This document shows positions 5,339 to 6,883 of a stretch of DNA of 6,883 nucleotides, in pieces (position 1 is the first letter of the stretch; each line of letters opens with the position of its first letter). The notes beneath the pieces were generated by a model. That model ran no database searches. It worked only from the letters and a program-made list of their open reading frames with translations, and was not told the origin of the DNA. Position numbers and translations under genes: made by a program. The DNA comes from an uncultured Roseburia sp. (GTDB lineage: Bacteria; Bacillota; Clostridia; Lachnospirales; Lachnospiraceae): NCBI GenBank assembly GCA_946055175.1, contig CAMGET010000067.1, positions 1-6,883 on the forward strand, read 5' to 3'.

Positions 5339-6349
5339 CTATAGTAACATAATTCCTGCCTTATTGCAAGCTTCAACCGTTTCGTCAGGCCAAAGAGAAG
5401 ACTGTACTTCACCGATATGGGCCTTACGCAAGAAGAACATACAAATACGGGACTGTCCGATTCCGCCACCGATAGTGTAAGGAAGGGTTCCGTCTATAAT
5501 TGATTTCTGGAACGGAAGCTCTGCACGTTCTGTGCAGCCTGCTTTCTCTAACTGAGATAATAAAGCCTCTTTGTCTACGCGGATGCCCATGGAAGAGAGC
5601 TCTAAAGCAATATCCAAAACAGGGTAGTATACAATGATATCAGCGTTTAATGCCCAGTCATCATAGTCCGGCGCACGTCCGTCATGACGTTCCCCATTTT
5701 CTAAAGTATCACCAATCTGCATAATACATACGGCACCTTTGGTCTTGGCAATGTAGTATTCGCGCTCCTTTGGTGTATAATCCGGAAACATATGTGCCAG
5801 TTCCTGTGTGGTGACAAAGAAAATATCATGTGGCAGGATTTCTTCAATATAGTCATACTGAATGGACATATATTTTTCTGTTTTACGAAGACATTTGTAA
5901 ACGGTTTTTACAACATCTTTTAAGGTCTCAAGGGTACGGTCTTCCTTGTCAATCACCTTTTCCCAGTCCCACTGGTCCACGAAGATAGAATGAATATTGT
6001 CTGTTTCCTCATCGCGACGAATGGCATTCATATCCGTATAAATACCCTCATCATAAGAAAAACCGTATTTGTATAATGCATATCGTTTCCATTTTGCAAG
6101 AGAATGTACAATTTCTGCATGCTTTTCCGGTTGATATTTGATATCAAAGCTGACAGGACGCTCTACGCCATTTAAGTTATCGTTGAGACCGGAGGCACTG
6201 TCAACAAAAAGTGGTGCGGAAACACGTGTCAGATTCAGACGTGTTGCAAGCAGGTTTTGGAAAAAGTCTTTTACTGTCTTGATTGCAACCTGTGTTTCAT
6301 ATAAATTAAGCTCCGAATGGTAATTGCTCGGAATAATGAGTGATTCCAT
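5339..6349 (-). CDS. asnA: Aspartate-ammonia ligase (asparagine synthetase A)
   Basis: AsnA makes asparagine from aspartate, ammonia and ATP through an aspartyl-AMP intermediate. It is a cytosolic homodimer related to the catalytic core of class II aspartyl/asparaginyl-tRNA synthetases. The 336-residue length fits the family (about 330). Recognisable motifs are SGLNDNLNGVERPV (53-66), MNAIRRDE (107-114), SIFVDQWDWEK (121-131), a DDWALNAD segment in the C-terminal half, and the class II motif-3-like GGGIGQSR (294-301) with its ATP-binding arginine. ATG 6349 is the only plausible start, because an in-frame TGA lies 1 codon upstream. Its purine-rich site (AAAGG, 6364-6368) is 14 nt away, unusually far. 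The gene has its own promoter and is followed closely by the yjfB-like gene. It is convergent with dapAB, which also draws on the aspartate pathway. No riboswitch or T-box fits in its short leader. Confidence 0.97.
   Translation of the reverse strand: MESLIIPSNYHSELNLYETQVAIKTVKDFFQNLLATRLNLTRVSAPLFVDSASGLNDNLNGVERPVSFDIKYQPEKHAEIVHSLAKWKRYALYKYGFSYDEGIYTDMNAIRRDEETDNIHSIFVDQWDWEKVIDKEDRTLETLKDVVKTVYKCLRKTEKYMSIQYDYIEEILPHDIFFVTTQELAHMFPDYTPKEREYYIAKTKGAVCIMQIGDTLENGERHDGRAPDYDDWALNADIIVYYPVLDIALELSSMGIRVDKEALLSQLEKAGCTERAELPFQKSIIDGTLPYTIGGGIGQSRICMFFLRKAHIGEVQSSLWPDETVEACNKAGIMLL
5341..5369 (-). promoter_or_regulatory. Possible internal promoter for the yjfB-like gene
   Basis: On the minus strand TTGCAA (5364-5369), a 17-nt spacer and TACTAT (5341-5346), preceded by TGT, overlap the last asnA codons and its stop. 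The start site would be near 5334, just upstream of the yjfB ribosome site. Each box matches the sigma-A consensus at 4 of 6 positions. Such a match could occur by chance in AT-rich coding DNA. Confidence 0.35.
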
Positions 6350-6384
6350 GTATCATAACCATACCTTTCTAATTGTTTCAATTT

Positions 6385-6412
6385 ATTATAGCACAGTATG
6401 AAAGAAATTCAA
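6385..6412 (-). promoter_or_regulatory. Sigma-A promoter of asnA
   Basis: On the minus strand TTGAAT (6407-6412), a 16-nt spacer and a perfect TATAAT (6385-6390), preceded by TGC, form an extended -10 promoter. Transcription should start near 6378, giving a leader of only about 29 nt. This leaves no room for a leader-based attenuator. Confidence 0.85.
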
Positions 6413-6489
6413 GAAAAAAACACTTTCAACAATCGCAAAAGTATTGTATGCTAGAGGTGGTGATTTTTGTGTTAGAAAAGAGGGAAATC

Positions 6490-6883
6490 ATGAGACGAGA
6501 AGATTTGACAACGGGAAATGCGCTGTGCGAAGCGGTCGGAATTGTGTGTACACTTATCTATATAGGCTTACAGGTGTATTGCGGGCTGCTTTATGGTGCC
6601 GGTGCAGTTGCTATCTTACTGAATGTCATTATGGTGGCACTGGTTTATGCAGGATTAACACTACTGGCCTTTTATCCGGAACGGGTGAACGGCCTGGATG
6701 TACAAATCTGCACCGGAAAGGTAAGGAAACTGACGATTCATATGGTTTTGTACATGAAGCTGATTTTTGTCATGAGTCTGCTTTTTACCTCCATCTGTGA
6801 TGTGATGGGAAAACAGGTGGATGGTGCTTATAGCCAGATTACGGCGGGGCTTATGATTGTCATCGCTGTTTTATATGAGATAA
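6490..6883 (+). CDS. Unrecognised multi-pass membrane protein, 5' part only
   Basis: The frame from ATG 6490 stays open for 131 codons to the window edge, so the C-terminus is missing. I do not recognise the family. After a short polar N-terminus (MRREDLTTGN) four hydrophobic stretches can be seen: about 15-35, 38-61, 84-104 and 118-131, the last one cut. Short loops such as YPERVNGLD (62-70) and a basic patch KVRK (77-80) lie between. This suggests an integral membrane protein. AGAGGG (6479-6484) lies 5 nt before ATG 6490. An alternative in-frame GTG at 6469 has a better-spaced AGAGGTGG (6453-6460) and would add seven residues (GTG-start VLEKREI). An in-frame ATG at 6448 lacks a ribosome site. 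The gene is divergent from asnA. Only a weak promoter candidate (TTTCAA 6424-6429, TATGCT 6447-6452) is seen. Confidence 0.75.
   Translation, partial: MRREDLTTGNALCEAVGIVCTLIYIGLQVYCGLLYGAGAVAILLNVIMVALVYAGLTLLAFYPERVNGLDVQICTGKVRKLTIHMVLYMKLIFVMSLLFTSICDVMGKQVDGAYSQITAGLMIVIAVLYEI

Noticed and set aside
6444..6800. 118-residue plus-strand frame from TTG 6444
   Set aside because: It is rich in Cys and Arg with no hydrophobic pattern or ribosome site, and overlaps the frame from ATG 6490 that has clear membrane segments and ribosome sites.
1..6883. CRISPR array, tRNA/rRNA genes, prophage or defence genes
   Set aside because: No spaced direct repeats, tRNA cloverleaf, rRNA segments, or phage/defence protein motifs were seen on either strand.

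Overview
The window looks like chromosomal DNA from a low-to-moderate-GC Firmicute, most likely a Clostridia/Lachnospiraceae-type bacterium. This rests on strong AGGAGG-type ribosome sites, sigma-A promoters with TGn extended -10 boxes, an L-box (lysine riboswitch) in front of dapA, an AsnA-type asparagine synthetase and a YjfB-like small protein. No phylogenetic search was possible, so the placement is an inference. Nothing in the coding part looks like phage, a plasmid or a defence island; it is mostly housekeeping and amino-acid metabolism.

Layout, left to right. (1) 1-284 is a non-coding, highly structured imperfect palindrome. Its arms (1-92 and 189-284) enclose a GC-richer centre that carries two further hairpins. 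It lies just beyond the typA stop codon and may continue left of the window. (2) 298-2136, minus strand: typA/bipA, a ribosome-associated GTPase, with its own promoter at 2186-2213. (3) 2350-2979, plus strand, divergent from typA: a protein made of two tandem OB-fold (single-stranded-DNA-binding-like) repeats. (4) 2982-5069, plus strand: a lysine/diaminopimelate unit consisting of a near-consensus promoter, lysine riboswitch, intrinsic terminator, dapA, dapB and a strong final terminator. (5) 5100-6349, minus strand, convergent with dapB: asnA followed by a small yjfB-like gene, with a clear promoter at 6385-6412. (6) 6490 to the right edge, plus strand: the first 131 codons of an unrecognised multi-pass membrane protein.

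How the genes relate. DapA and DapB catalyse the first two committed steps from aspartate semialdehyde toward diaminopimelate and lysine. The riboswitch should shut their transcription when lysine is plentiful. AsnA draws directly on aspartate and ammonia, so the two convergent units both use the aspartate family. TypA, the OB-fold protein and the YjfB-like protein have no obvious pathway link to them. The least explained sequence is the 284-bp palindrome at the left edge. Several base-pair details suggest that it folds best as RNA read in the typA direction.
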